Assembly: GCA_017520935.1 (NCBI GenBank)
Contig: JAFXEF010000004.1
Span: 1 to 62,600, forward strand
Direction of reading: 5' to 3'
Length of the DNA: 62,600 nt
Source of the DNA: Bacteroidaceae bacterium
GTDB lineage: Bacteria; Bacteroidota; Bacteroidia; Bacteroidales; Bacteroidaceae
The notes beneath the pieces were generated by a model. That model had not been told where the DNA came from. It saw only the letters and a program-made list of their open reading frames with translations, and did not search any database. Each line of letters starts with the position of its first letter. Within the stretch, counting starts at the first letter, position 1. Of the stretch, positions 9,614 to 19,532 are shown piece after piece. The position numbers and the translations under genes are program-made.

Positions 9614-10099
9614 ATGAGACACAATAAGAAATTCAACCATCTGGGTCGTACTGCTTCTCACAGAAGCGCTATGTTGGCAAACATGGCTTGCTCCTTGATC
9701 AAGCACAAAAGAATCACTACGACTCTCGCAAAGGCCAAGGCACTGAAGAAGTACGTTGAGCCTCTGATTACCAAGTCAAAGAACGACACTACCAACTCTC
9801 GTCGTGTAGTATTCAGCTACTTGCAGGACAAGTATGTTGTTACCGAACTCTTCAAGGAGGTTGCAGTAAAGGTTGGCGACCGTCCCGGTGGCTACACCCG
9901 TATCATCAAGCTCGGCTCACGTATGAGCGATGCTGCTCCTATGGCATTCATCGAGCTGGTTGACTACAACGAGAATATGGCCAAGGCTGCCAAGAAGGCT
10001 ACCCGCACCCGTCGTTCAAAGAAGAGTGCAGCAGCTGCTCCGGCTGTTGAAGCTCCTGCTACTGAGGCCCCTGCAGCTGAGGAAGCAAAGGCAGAATAA
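9614..10099 (+). CDS. rplQ: 50S ribosomal protein bL17 with an Ala/Pro/Glu-rich tail
   Basis: A 161-residue bL17 starting [20 protein letters not shown] and containing [20 protein letters not shown]. The core ends near residue 125, followed by a basic TRRSKKS stretch and an Ala/Pro/Glu-rich tail, longer than the roughly 120-residue minimal protein. It is the last gene of the ribosomal cluster. Confidence 0.97.
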   Translation: MRHNKKFNHLGRTASHRSAMLANMACSLIKHKRITTTLAKAKALKKYVEPLITKSKNDTTNSRRVVFSYLQDKYVVTELFKEVAVKVGDRPGGYTRIIKLGSRMSDAAPMAFIELVDYNENMAKAAKKATRTRRSKKSAAAAPAVEAPATEAPAAEEAKAE

Positions 10100-10121
10100 T
10101 TCATTTATAGCTATATCCAGT

Positions 10122-10151
10122 GTTTGGGCGCAACGTGAGTTGCGCCCAAAC
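10122..10151 (+). terminator. Terminator of the ribosomal cluster
   Basis: A perfect 12-bp stem, GTTTGGGCGCAA pairing with TTGCGCCCAAAC around the six-base loop CGTGAG, lies 22 bases after the rplQ stop. The following sequence is TGTTTATAT, only moderately T-rich. Confidence 0.8.
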
Positions 10152-10253
10152 TGTTTATATAACTCAGTCAACCCAGATTACAAATAAGACGAACTACAGT
10201 CAACAAAAATCGTTAACATACACACAAACAAAAATTAGTACTTCGATAAAAGG

Positions 10254-10317
10254 TATATTCCAAGACTTGGAATATATATTGCAGCCTTTGGAATGAATAT
10301 TGCAGCCTTTGGAATAT
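10254..10317. repeat. Array of 21-bp dyad repeats, copy A
   Basis: TTGGAAT recurs at 10267, 10288 and 10309, an exact 21-bp period. The first unit is a 23-bp palindrome, TATATTCCAAG and CTTGGAATATA around a central A. Later units read ATATTGCAGCCTTTGGAAT. A related array is at 35063-35148 beside the recombinase. The rest of the 10152-10497 gap holds nothing else I recognise. Confidence 0.75.
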
Positions 10318-10497
10318 AGAACATCTTTGCGTAAGCTGTGGGTCAATATGCAGCAATATGGGAATGCCTCTGCGTGATGATTTATTTCTCACTTTCCCCA
10401 TTTCTTCGTATCTTTGTGACATGAAGCTCCGCACCGTGATATATCCCATCCTCCTTGCTATCCTCTGCAGGGATGGTTTATATCCAAACTCTAAACA

Positions 10498-11524
10498 AAC
10501 GTGAGTTCGGTATAATAAATCTCCCTTAAAACTAGTGGGAGTGGACGATTATCTGTAACTTTAGGTGTCAAGATCAATACGTTACACATAACCAATCACA
10601 CTCCCATGCCAGATGCGAATTTAATGGAAATATTCTGTATATTAGACGAATTCTGCAAATATTTAGAGCCTGAGCTGAAAAAGCGCACAATTGATACTTC
10701 TGGTCGCTCTCGACGTAACCGTCCTCCAAGGATGTCAGACAGCGAGATCATGTTGATACTGATCATATTCCACACCTACCGTTTCCGCGAGCTCAAGTCC
10801 TTCTATCTCGGCTACGTATGCAAACATATGCATAAGGAATTCCCCCGCACGCTCTCCTACAACCGTTTTGTCGAGCGGCAGATGAGTGTAGGCCCCCCAC
10901 TTGCTACTCTCTCTATACCTGCACCTTGGGGAAATGTACCGGTATATCCATCATTGACTCTACCCCATTGGTGGCGTTCCACATCAAAAGGGAACACAGC
11001 CATAAGACAATGAAGGGATGGGCAGCCAAAGGCAAGTGCACAATGGGCTGGTTCTACGGCTTCAAGCTGCATCTGGTTATCAATGAGAAAGGGGAGATTA
11101 TCCAATGGATGCTTACTCCCGGCAATGTGGATGACCGCGAACCGCTCAGAGACAAGGTGTTTACGGAGAGACTCTTTGGGAAACTCTTTGCTGACATGGG
11201 ATACATCAGCCAGGAACTCTTTGAGACACTCTTTGTGGATGACATACACCTAGTCACAAAAATCAAGAAGAACATGAAAAACTCATTGATGAATCTCTAT
11301 GACAAGATTATGCTAAGGGAGAGAGCTGTTATAGAAACCGTCAATGACGAACTGAAGAACGTATGCCATATAGAGCACACAAGGCATCGTTCTGTAGATA
11401 ATTTCGCAACAAACCTCCTGGCTGGACTTATCGCATACAATCTGCTGCCGAAGAAACCAACTATGAATATAGAAATCATTGACAAAAGCAGATTGATCGG
11501 ATGAAATTATACCGAACTCACGTT
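10498..11524 (+). mobile_element. IS982-family insertion sequence
   Basis: The element is about 1.03 kb, bounded by inverted repeats AACGTGAGTTCGGTATAAT at 10498-10516 and its complement at 11506-11524 (19 bp, perfect). TAAAC occurs just outside both ends at slightly different offsets, so the target duplication is not clear. Inside, TGGGAGTG (10536-10543) can pair with CACTCCCA (10599-10606), which covers the transposase start, possibly limiting translation from outside transcripts. The element lies between the ribosomal terminator and the 3' end of the regulator gene and breaks no gene. Confidence 0.85.
10606..11504 (+). pseudogene. IS982-family DDE transposase, frameshifted
   Basis: Two overlapping frames give one transposase of about 299 residues. 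The first part (from MPDANLMEIFCILDEFCKYL) has the N-terminal region with RMSDSEIMLILIIFHTYRFR and SYNRFVERQM. The second has the catalytic part: SIIDSTPLVAFHIKREHSH with the first Asp, KGKCTMGWFYGFKLHLV, LTPGNVDDREPL and ADMGYIS. The frames must join by a -1 shift at about 10893-10898, a run of six C. IS982 transposases are usually a single frame, so an indel in the C run is the simplest explanation. Programmed frameshifting or a sequencing error cannot be excluded. Confidence 0.85.
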
Positions 11525-11533
11525 AAACTAACT

Positions 11534-13977
11534 TTAGCGAGGCTCTGCATCTGATGGTTGTGGGCTCTTCACGTCATCCTCTCCTGTCCCTCTATACTCT
11601 GTAGGGAGTACACCGAATACTCGTTTGAAGCATTGGCTGAAGTATCGTGGAGTCTGGAAACCGACCATCAGCGATACCTCTGTTATTGATGTGTCGGTTT
11701 CGGTGAGCAGGCGGGCTGCAAACTTCATCTTGACATTGCGAATAAATTCATTCGGGGTTATGCCTAACATCTGTTTCATTCTCTTATACAGGTTGGTACG
11801 GCTCACTCCTGTGTCAATAGCCAGTTGGTCTACAGTATAGTCTATATTGTCAATGTTCTTCTCGATTGCTTCCATTATCTTGACAATGAATGCCTCTTCG
11901 TCCTTATTGACTGCAATTTTTTCTGGAGTGATATTGATGGACTGGGCAAACTTGTGACGTGCTTCATCGCGCAACTCGAACAGACGGTTGACTTTTTCGT
12001 CATTCTCCGATTCTATCTGTACCTTTCTTCGTTGCCAATACTGATGTATCAGGTAGGCCAATGCAGCGACCAATATTATTGCATAAAGAGCCTTTGCCCA
12101 CCAAGCGAGCCATAGCGGTGGGCGTATCACGAAGGTTTGCATGGTAGAAGCTCCCCACTCGTAGTGATCTACCGCGGCCTGTACACAGAAGGTGTATTCG
12201 CCTGGAGCCAATGCGTGGTAATGGGCTTCAGCCAATCCGCCCTCACCATTTGCGTATAACCAATCTGTATCTACGCCCTGTAGGCGATATCGGTATCTTG
12301 TGCGCTCAGGAGCGGCGTAATGGAGTGCCGAGAATTGTATCTCCAGATAGTTGTCCCGATGGCCTAATGCCAACCCTTTCTCATCAGGGAATATCTCTCT
12401 ACCTGATACGCTAAGGCCAACGATGCGGACAGGCAAGGAAACAGGATTGTCTGCGAGCGCATCGGAAGAGATGCATACCAGTCCTTCCTGTGTGGAAAAG
12501 TAGATTCTCCCGTCGGGCATAAGACAGGTACCTCGTTCTTTCATTTCTACTCGTGGAGCACCATCTGATGGTCCCAAGGGCAGTACATACAAATCCTTCC
12601 CCTCGGTATATATACGGTTGATTCCGTTTGAGGTTCCCACCCAGACGTTCCCATAGTTGTCTTCTACGAGGCTGCGTATACAGGTATTCGATAGTCCATC
12701 ATCCTGTGCTATGCGCCGAACCTCATCGCCTTGCATCAGTAACAATCCGTTCTGGGAACCTATCCATATACGTCCTCTACGGTCTTTTATGGCACAGTTG
12801 ATTTTTCGTGTATAGCGTTAAACTTTTCAACAGCGTCTATGGTACGTATCTTGTCGGTTTTTACGTTGAGGACAAACAGACCATTTTGGGTACATATCAG
12901 CACCTCATCGTCCCGATGGGTTGGGCAAGCAGCTATGATGGTGCGGTAGCGCTCCAGTTCGGGCAACTGATCGTTGAGTAACCTGAACCGCATCTTGTCT
13001 GTATCGAAATAGCCTAAATGATGTATGATGTTACATAGCAGCATGCGCCCGTCTGCCAGCGGGTAGGTGAAGCGCACATGATGATGTACCAGTCCTTCAA
13101 CATTCCATTTATCATATCGGCTCAGATTCCCGTTATCATAGCACAGCAGATATTTCATTGATGATATCCATATACGTCCATCGCTATCGACCGAGATGTC
13201 AGAGCAAGCTATATTACCCGTATCAATGGTTTGTACAACCTGCAGGCTTTGGGTATCATAGATGTACACGCCTTTTTCACCACCAGCAAGCATCAGCGTC
13301 TGGTTCAGTGGTACCATCCTCAAAAAGACATCATCTATTCCTACCGGTATCGTTTGTGCCAATGGTCGTGTAGGCTGTATATAGAGTATTCCTCCCGACT
13401 GCATCCCCAACCATTGGCCGCCTTGCCTGTCTGTGGCATATGCCTGCAGCCATTCGCCTTGTAGCGAGGTACCGTTCACCAAGGAGTCAAAGAACGGGCG
13501 GTAAGGGTTTAGCATCTCCACTCGCGCTTTGGTCAACGAGTCACCATTCTCGTGAGCAAAATCGCGTATTATATTTTCTTTTAGCCGTACCTCATAGTCA
13601 TATCTGAACTCCCGTGTACGCGTGTCGTACATATACAACGAGTAGAAGTCCTTTATCCACAGCAGTGAGTCGCCTTGCCATAGGAAACTGTGCCCACCAA
13701 ATGAAGGTAAGGTATATACACTGTCAAGATTACAAGTACATGGTCTGAACGTCCGCCCATCATATAGGTTGAACATGCCTTCCGTCACAGCCAATATCTG
13801 CCCATTGGGGAGTTCTATTATCTGACGTACCTGATTGCTATGCAGCCCATCAGCGACAGTCAGGTGCTTGAATGGTGCCTGCCCCTCAACCGAGGACAGG
13901 CAACCCATAAGCATGCTTATTGCCAACACAAGGCGCATGGCTATTCTGCGAGGTATATATTGGTTTGGCTGCATCAT
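11534..13977 (-). pseudogene. SusR/HTCS-like sensor-regulator (propeller, Y_Y_Y, TM, AraC), frameshifted
   Basis: Two minus-strand frames (13977-12787 and 12745-11534) form one regulator of about 814 codons. The N-terminal part has a signal peptide and periplasmic propeller repeats (FKHLTVADGLHSNQVRQI). The second has further propeller motifs, a Y_Y_Y-type domain (RYRYRLQGVDTDWLYANGEG), one transmembrane helix (ALYAIILVAALAYLIHQYW) and a C-terminal AraC HTH (YTVDQLAIDTGVSRTNLYKR). There is no histidine kinase or receiver domain, unlike standard hybrid two-component sensors. At 12802-12806 the coding strand has five A. With six, the frame runs on as EKINCAIKDRRGRIWIGSQN, a perfect propeller motif, so a one-base loss splits the gene. 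It follows the GH30 gene by 30 bases and probably once controlled the GH30/lyase locus. Confidence 0.85.
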
Positions 13978-14007
13978 GGGTTCAGATTTTCTCTTAGGGT
14001 AACTTTC

Positions 14008-15504
14008 CTACTTTATCACGTAAGTGTTGAATGAATGGGGTTCCATAGTGATATTTAGGTACTTTTCCCCTATCTTGATGCTTGTCTGTTGGGGGTGGTC
14101 GGTGAAGTTACCGGCAATGGTAACCATTCCTTTGCTGGTCCTGTACACTACGATAGGTGTTTGGGCATGTTCGCGGCCGCTATATCCTATCATTGTGGCT
14201 CCTGGGGTCACGAAATGGCTAAAGTGCTTGTAGGCATAATATTCAGCCGTGTAGCGCATCTCGCGTGTCTTGCTGTCTACCTGTATGAGAGCATTCTGTG
14301 TCCAGCCCCAAGGCGATATACCATTGTCTTTCAATATGAAGTTCCAGTTGTAGTATTCGTCGCACCCATTCCCTAGGTTATCGGCAATCAAGAAGAATGT
14401 GTGTTCGCCTGCTGCCCAGTCCATGCTGCCATTACCACATTCGCTTTCCGATTGCATGAAACGGAAGTTGGGATATCTCTTGCGTAGCTGGGGCAGATTG
14501 TTGCGGCACTCCCACTGCGTGCCTACTCCTTTCACGTTGCGTTGCAGGGTGGGGTCGTCGAGAATCTTTTCCACGTAGTCGAGGCGATTAGTGTTGAACG
14601 TGCCTATCCACAGCTCCACGTCGGGGTGTCTCTTGGCCAGTGTGGGGGCAAGGTATTCGTTATTGAAGAGGAGCGTACCCTCGGCCGTCCACGCACATCC
14701 GGGATAGGGGGTATACGAATAGGCTTCGTTCTGGTACATCACCTTGGTGATAGGAAGACCTTGTTCGGCATACAAGTCAATAAACCGACAAAACATATCG
14801 GCATAGCATTGCAGATAGCGGGGATCCTTAATGAAATAATCCTGCAAGGCCAAACGTCGTGGGAATACGCCGTCGCGATTGCCAAGTAGCTTCATCTCAT
14901 CAGGATTGCTGCTTTTGCCGTCATCCATATATAGGAGATAGTCCTTGCGAGGGTCTAAATCGTTATGTTTGCTTGACAGGACAGGATAGTCCTGATTAAT
15001 CTTCATCCACGTGGGTGGCGACCATGGACTCATAAACAGTTGCAGGCTCGGACAGTGCTTTTGTGCTGCCCGGGCAAGGGGGATGATACTGGTTTTGTCG
15101 CGTTCAATATTGAAGTAACGCAGCTCAAAGTCACCAGCCACATCACTACAGCTATACCACGAACGGGCATAGTCGTTGGCATTCATTGACACACGACCAT
15201 GAGTAAAATGCAGGTCTCCGTTTGGGGCAAACAGATTGTACATGACTTCGTCCTGCTCATCACGCGTGAGCAAATTGAAGGCATCCCAATCAAGTTCGTT
15301 GAATGTGGTGCCCCATGCACGAAACTCCACACCCTCCTCGTCTCCTGTAAGCTCCATCATAGGAGTGGTCTGAGGGTGCTTCTTCATTGTCTGCTTTCCT
15401 GATTCCCAAATCTGGCCTTCCGTTGTAGTGTACGACACTACGGTCTGTGCTTGTATGGTAGCTGCCCCTAAGATGGCACCCACTATCACCAATAACTTCT
15501 TCAT
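14008..15504 (-). CDS. GH30-family glycoside hydrolase, secreted
   Basis: A protein of 498 residues from MKKLLVIVGAILGAATIQAQ, a signal peptide. A (beta/alpha)8 GH30 fold is supported by FMSPWSPPTWMK, the acid/base Glu in KVMYQNEAYSYTPYPGCAWT and the nucleophile Glu in FMQSESECGNGSMDWAAGE, followed by the C-terminal beta domain. GH30 members act on beta-1,6-glucans, beta-xylosides, beta-fucosides or glucosylceramide; I cannot choose. An ATG at 15531 would add nine residues before the signal peptide. A -7 box, TATCTTTG, is at 15574-15567 on the minus strand. It is probably co-transcribed with the downstream regulator. Confidence 0.85.
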   Translation of the reverse strand: MKKLLVIVGAILGAATIQAQTVVSYTTTEGQIWESGKQTMKKHPQTTPMMELTGDEEGVEFRAWGTTFNELDWDAFNLLTRDEQDEVMYNLFAPNGDLHFTHGRVSMNANDYARSWYSCSDVAGDFELRYFNIERDKTSIIPLARAAQKHCPSLQLFMSPWSPPTWMKINQDYPVLSSKHNDLDPRKDYLLYMDDGKSSNPDEMKLLGNRDGVFPRRLALQDYFIKDPRYLQCYADMFCRFIDLYAEQGLPITKVMYQNEAYSYTPYPGCAWTAEGTLLFNNEYLAPTLAKRHPDVELWIGTFNTNRLDYVEKILDDPTLQRNVKGVGTQWECRNNLPQLRKRYPNFRFMQSESECGNGSMDWAAGEHTFFLIADNLGNGCDEYYNWNFILKDNGISPWGWTQNALIQVDSKTREMRYTAEYYAYKHFSHFVTPGATMIGYSGREHAQTPIVVYRTSKGMVTIAGNFTDHPQQTSIKIGEKYLNITMEPHSFNTYVIK

Positions 15505-15566
15505 ATCTCCCATATTTATTATATAATTCATTTATATTATTGGCTTGTTTTATCTTGCGCTCCCCA

Positions 15567-15574
15567 CAAAGATA
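15567..15574 (-). promoter_or_regulatory. Promoter -7 box for the GH30 gene
   Basis: TATCTTTG on the minus strand matches TAnnTTTG and lies about 63 bases upstream of the GH30 start. It is in the 308-base divergent region between the GH30 and lyase genes, which otherwise shows only the opposite promoter at 15755. Confidence 0.55.
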
Positions 15575-15754
15575 AAGATAAATTCCGATAAGGGACAGTC
15601 CATCCGATGTTTTTTATAACTTTTTTGACACATTTCTCTATAAAGGTACCACAATCGTACACGTTGCGAATGTAACAATCGTACAATACACAGTCTTGTA
15701 CGTTCTTCACAACAAAAAAACATTTATTTATGGGCGAATATTCTTTTAAAAAAC

Positions 15755-15762
15755 TAACTTTG
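15755..15762 (+). promoter_or_regulatory. Promoter -7 box for the lyase gene
   Basis: TAACTTTG fits TAnnTTTG, 51 bases before the ATG at 15813. No exact -33 TTTG is seen. The divergent arrangement would let one regulator control GH30 and the lyase together. Confidence 0.5.
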
Positions 15763-15812
15763 CAGCACAAGCAAGTCGTGAATTGACTATAAATTATAAT
15801 ACCAATCCCATT

Positions 15813-18800
15813 ATGAAAAAAAAGACACTATTCTTTTTAAGCATGCTACTATGCACAGCAGCCTATGCACAAAACGACAGTCTGAAACTTCACTTCGACT
15901 TCACCTCTGTAGAGGGCACTACGGTAAAGGATAACGTCACGGGGCTGGCAGCCAAAACCGTGGGTAGCGCTTCGGTCAAAAGCATCGGAAAGTACAAGGT
16001 GCTCGACCTCGGCAACGGAAGCGGATACCTCGACATGACCCAGGAGGCCGGGAAGGTAGCCAAGGCGCTGGGCGACTTCACCGTGTCGGTATACTACCGC
16101 GTCAACGTGGATGCCTCGCTCTCCGGTGCAGGACATTTCCTGTGGTGCTTCTCGCAGTCGGCAGCCAACACACAGACTGCCTCGCCCTATATGGCCTACC
16201 GTCTCAATGCGCAGCGCATGGCTACCTCGACTGGCGGATGGGGTAGCGAGAGCGGACTCGAAGTGGGCAGCGAGTCGGAGAAGGGGCGCTGGATACACAT
16301 GCTCTACCGACAGGCAGGGAAGCGGGGCGAACTCTTCATCGACGGCAAGCGCGTGAAGACCAACACGGCGATGCCCGTACCCGGCGAGACTTTCACCGCC
16401 ACGCCCGCCTACTGCTGGATAGGTCGTCCGCCTTTCTCAGGCGACAACTACCTGAAGCAGACCTTGGTAACCGACTTCCGCCTCTACGACGCTGCCCTCA
16501 GCGATGAGACCATAGCACAACTGGCAGCCGTGACGGCCGATCTGGAATATGAGTTCCTCTATGGCGGCGGGGGCGACAACACCGCTCTGCTGAAGGCCAT
16601 CGATGAGGCCGCACAGCTGATGGGCACCACCGGTGAGTATCCCCAAGGAGCCGTGCTGATGCTGCAGGATGCCATCGCCATTGCCCGCAACGTGGCGATG
16701 AACGACTGTAACCAGGTCACCTACGACACGCATGAGAAGAACCTGCGCACCACAATGGCCGGCTACCGCGCTGCCAAGGGCGTCGTCTTCGACGTGAGCG
16801 GCATCACCGACGTGTACGACACTGGGCGCGGCTTCCGCCATCCGGGCGGACTGCACACGCAGGCCGACTTCGACCGCATCAAGCGCCAGCTCGCCGAGGG
16901 GCATCCGCTGGTGACCGAGGCATACAACCGACTCAAAAGTGCCGAGTATGCACAATCGTCCATACAGACCTACCCCGTGGAGACCATCGTTCGTGGCGGC
17001 ACGGGGCAGAACTACATCAACGCTGCCCGAGGTGCCACCATGGCCTACCAGAATGCCCTGCGCTGGAAAATCGAGGGCACCGAGGCCAATGCCAAGGCCG
17101 CCGTGCGCATCCTCATGGCGTGGGCCAAGACCTGCAAGCTGGTAAGCGGCGACAGCAACTGGGCGCTTGCCGCAGGACTCTACGGCTACGAGTTTGCCCA
17201 AGCTGCCGAGCTCATGCGCGACTATGAGGGGTGGAAACGCGAGGACTTCGACACCTTCAAGCGGTGGATGCTCACCGTGTGGTACCCGGGCAACATCAAC
17301 TTCCTCCGTGGACGCAACGGCACGTGGGAAAACTGGGTAGGCAACCAGGGCGGCATACGCCCCGGACACTACTGGAGCAACTGGCCGCTGTGCAACGCCC
17401 TGGCCGTCATCTCCATCGGTATCCTGTGCGATGATGTCTTCATCTACAACCAGGGCATGTCGTTCATGAAGTACGATCAGGTGGGCACGTTCGTCGACCC
17501 CCGCACAGCCAACCCCATCCTGAGCGACGGCTGCACCGAGTTTATCGGCAACCTCATCGTCACCACCGCCGAGTCGCCCTTAGAGACCGGCGCCTACGGC
17601 GAGTTAGGACAGATGCAGGAGAGCGGACGCGACGGCGGACATGCCGCCATGGCGCTCGGGCTGGCCGTGGACATCTGCAAGGTGGCCTGGAACCAGGGCG
17701 ATGACCTCTTCTCCTACATGGACAACCGCATGGCTGCCGGTATCGAGTTCGTGGCAGCCTGCACCCAGAACGTGAAAGGGCTCCCCTGGACCAACTACAA
17801 ATACGTGGACTGCCGCACAGCCTGGCACAACGGATGGCTCATGACAGGCCCTGCCGAGCCCGCCGAGGTGCGCAACTACTGGGGTACGGTCATCGGTCAC
17901 TACGAAGGAGTGAAAGGCGTGGAGATGCCCTTTGCCAAAAGAGCCTACAATGCAATGATTGCCAACGGTCCCGACGTGGGCGGCATGGGCAGCAGCAGCG
18001 GTCCGTATGACCACCTGGGATACTCCGTCCTCACCAATACCTACGACGAACCGCTCTGTCCCGAGGAGAAGCGCCCCACCCTGCTCACACCCAAGATGAG
18101 GTATGACGGCAAGGAGATACTGCACAACGAACTGGGCGGACTGAAGAACACCTATATCGTAGCCTCCACCGAATGCGTACCTACCGGCAAGCAGGTGACG
18201 CTGATGCCCCAGCTCCCCGAAGGCGAGGAGGACAGCGGACAGTGGCAATGGAACACGGGTGCCACCACACGCGACATCACCGTCGACACCGACCGCAGCT
18301 ACCTGTACCGCGTCACCTACACCAACACACGAGGCATCCGGAGCGAGCAGGTATTCTCCATAGCCGTAGAGGGCGACTGCACGCCCAGCCCCACCAACTA
18401 CAGCATCTATGCGAACGGCACCTACGCAGGCGACACCGTAGCTACCCTCTTCTACGGCGACGAGCTTACGCTGAACGCGGGCGATGCTGCGGGATGGAAT
18501 CCCCGTACCGTATGGGACAACGGCACCGTAGGCGCATCGGCATCATACGGGAACATCGGTACCGGACGCACCATACAGGCCTATGTCACCAATCAGGGCG
18601 GACGACGCGAGATGGTCAACTTCCATATCCACCTCCGTCACTCGCAGCCCAACATCATCCACAATGGCACCACCCTCGAAAATGTGACTAACGTCATCGC
18701 CCAGACAGGAGACCGCATCATCCTACAGCCCTACGTGCCCGTAGCCGCCGGCAAGGTTACCTACCGGTGGAGCGACGGAAGCACCGGCCCCACGCTCACC

Positions 18801-19427
18801 ATTGATGACCTCGCCTCATCGTGCCTCTATAGCGTAACCATCGAAGCCAACGGCATACAGGAGACCTACAACTATGAAGTGTACCTCGCACACGTGGGCT
18901 CCGGCGACACCATCGCCGCAGGCAAGTATATGATACGTCATAGCGCTACAGACACCTATATGACAAACAACGGCCCGGACAATCCCATCACCTTCACTCC
19001 CGGCGACACCTTGCAGCCACAGGCCCACCAGACCTGGCTGATCGAAGCCAAGGGAAAGCGCCACTCCATGATGTCGATGGCCGACAGCCTGTATGTGGGA
19101 ACATCGGGAAAGCCTTCAAGGGCAGCACTGTCCTCATTCTACTTCAATGCCGCGGTAGGCATCAACCGCTATGCCCTGCATTCGGGAAGCAGCGCATCGG
19201 CCAAATACTGGAATGCAGATGCCGAAGGCAATGTCCTGATAGAGACTATGAGTGCCCCTTCCGGATACCCGTTTGAACTCCTCTTGATAGAAGCCACCGA
19301 CGGCATTGAGGAGGCAGAAACCACGCTACATGCACCAGCTGCATACTATGACCTCATGGGACGGACAGTAGAGCACCCCACACAGGGCATCTATATCAAG
19401 GATGGCAAGAAAGTTGTGATTAAGTGA
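15813..19427 (+). CDS. Secreted LamG + alginate-lyase-superfamily polysaccharide lyase with C-terminal sorting-type tail
   Basis: A 1,204-residue protein from MKKKTLFFLSMLLCTAAYAQ (signal peptide). Residues 20-240 look like a LamG/concanavalin domain (FDFTSVEGTTVKDNVTG, IGRPPFSGDNYLKQTLVTDF). A short helical linker around 250-320 follows. Residues 330-730 resemble the alpha-toroid alginate-lyase superfamily: GLHTQADFDRIKRQLAEGHP, WALAAGLYGYEFAQAAELM, NGTWENWVGNQGGIRPGHYW and ESGRDGGHAAMALGLA. PL38-type enzymes are a plausible comparison. Then come beta-rich Ig-like regions. The C-terminus YYDLMGRTVEHPTQGIYIKD then GKKVVIK resembles type IX secretion sorting tails. A TTG at 15783 adds a leader before the signal peptide and is rejected. 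The substrate is unknown. The gene looks more GC-rich than the ribosomal region. Confidence 0.8.
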   Translation: MKKKTLFFLSMLLCTAAYAQNDSLKLHFDFTSVEGTTVKDNVTGLAAKTVGSASVKSIGKYKVLDLGNGSGYLDMTQEAGKVAKALGDFTVSVYYRVNVDASLSGAGHFLWCFSQSAANTQTASPYMAYRLNAQRMATSTGGWGSESGLEVGSESEKGRWIHMLYRQAGKRGELFIDGKRVKTNTAMPVPGETFTATPAYCWIGRPPFSGDNYLKQTLVTDFRLYDAALSDETIAQLAAVTADLEYEFLYGGGGDNTALLKAIDEAAQLMGTTGEYPQGAVLMLQDAIAIARNVAMNDCNQVTYDTHEKNLRTTMAGYRAAKGVVFDVSGITDVYDTGRGFRHPGGLHTQADFDRIKRQLAEGHPLVTEAYNRLKSAEYAQSSIQTYPVETIVRGGTGQNYINAARGATMAYQNALRWKIEGTEANAKAAVRILMAWAKTCKLVSGDSNWALAAGLYGYEFAQAAELMRDYEGWKREDFDTFKRWMLTVWYPGNINFLRGRNGTWENWVGNQGGIRPGHYWSNWPLCNALAVISIGILCDDVFIYNQGMSFMKYDQVGTFVDPRTANPILSDGCTEFIGNLIVTTAESPLETGAYGELGQMQESGRDGGHAAMALGLAVDICKVAWNQGDDLFSYMDNRMAAGIEFVAACTQNVKGLPWTNYKYVDCRTAWHNGWLMTGPAEPAEVRNYWGTVIGHYEGVKGVEMPFAKRAYNAMIANGPDVGGMGSSSGPYDHLGYSVLTNTYDEPLCPEEKRPTLLTPKMRYDGKEILHNELGGLKNTYIVASTECVPTGKQVTLMPQLPEGEEDSGQWQWNTGATTRDITVDTDRSYLYRVTYTNTRGIRSEQVFSIAVEGDCTPSPTNYSIYANGTYAGDTVATLFYGDELTLNAGDAAGWNPRTVWDNGTVGASASYGNIGTGRTIQAYVTNQGGRREMVNFHIHLRHSQPNIIHNGTTLENVTNVIAQTGDRIILQPYVPVAAGKVTYRWSDGSTGPTLTIDDLASSCLYSVTIEANGIQETYNYEVYLAHVGSGDTIAAGKYMIRHSATDTYMTNNGPDNPITFTPGDTLQPQAHQTWLIEAKGKRHSMMSMADSLYVGTSGKPSRAALSSFYFNAAVGINRYALHSGSSASAKYWNADAEGNVLIETMSAPSGYPFELLLIEATDGIEEAETTLHAPAAYYDLMGRTVEHPTQGIYIKDGKKVVIK

Positions 19428-19532
19428 GAGCAGAGTCAGCTTGCTTGGCTATGCCGAACGTGAACAGCTAAAACGAAGTTAAGGTTGTGGTTAAGTGACA
19501 AAGCACCTGCCTTACATCGAAGAAGCCGCTAC

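Noticed and set aside
10100..10500. tRNA or rRNA genes in the gap after rplQ
   Set aside because: No cloverleaf, T-loop GGTTCRA or rRNA-like sequence was seen here or elsewhere in the window.
10498..11524. IS insertion disrupting the regulator gene
   Set aside because: The regulator's own stop codon is intact 10 bases outside the right end of the element; its defect is the separate frameshift at 12802-12806.
15537..15770. 77-codon minus-strand frame in the divergent region
   Set aside because: It covers both putative promoters and has no recognisable sequence; composition looks random.
16437..18248. Minus-strand frames of 310 and 214 codons opposite the lyase gene
   Set aside because: Antisense to a convincing 1,204-residue secreted enzyme; no family features.
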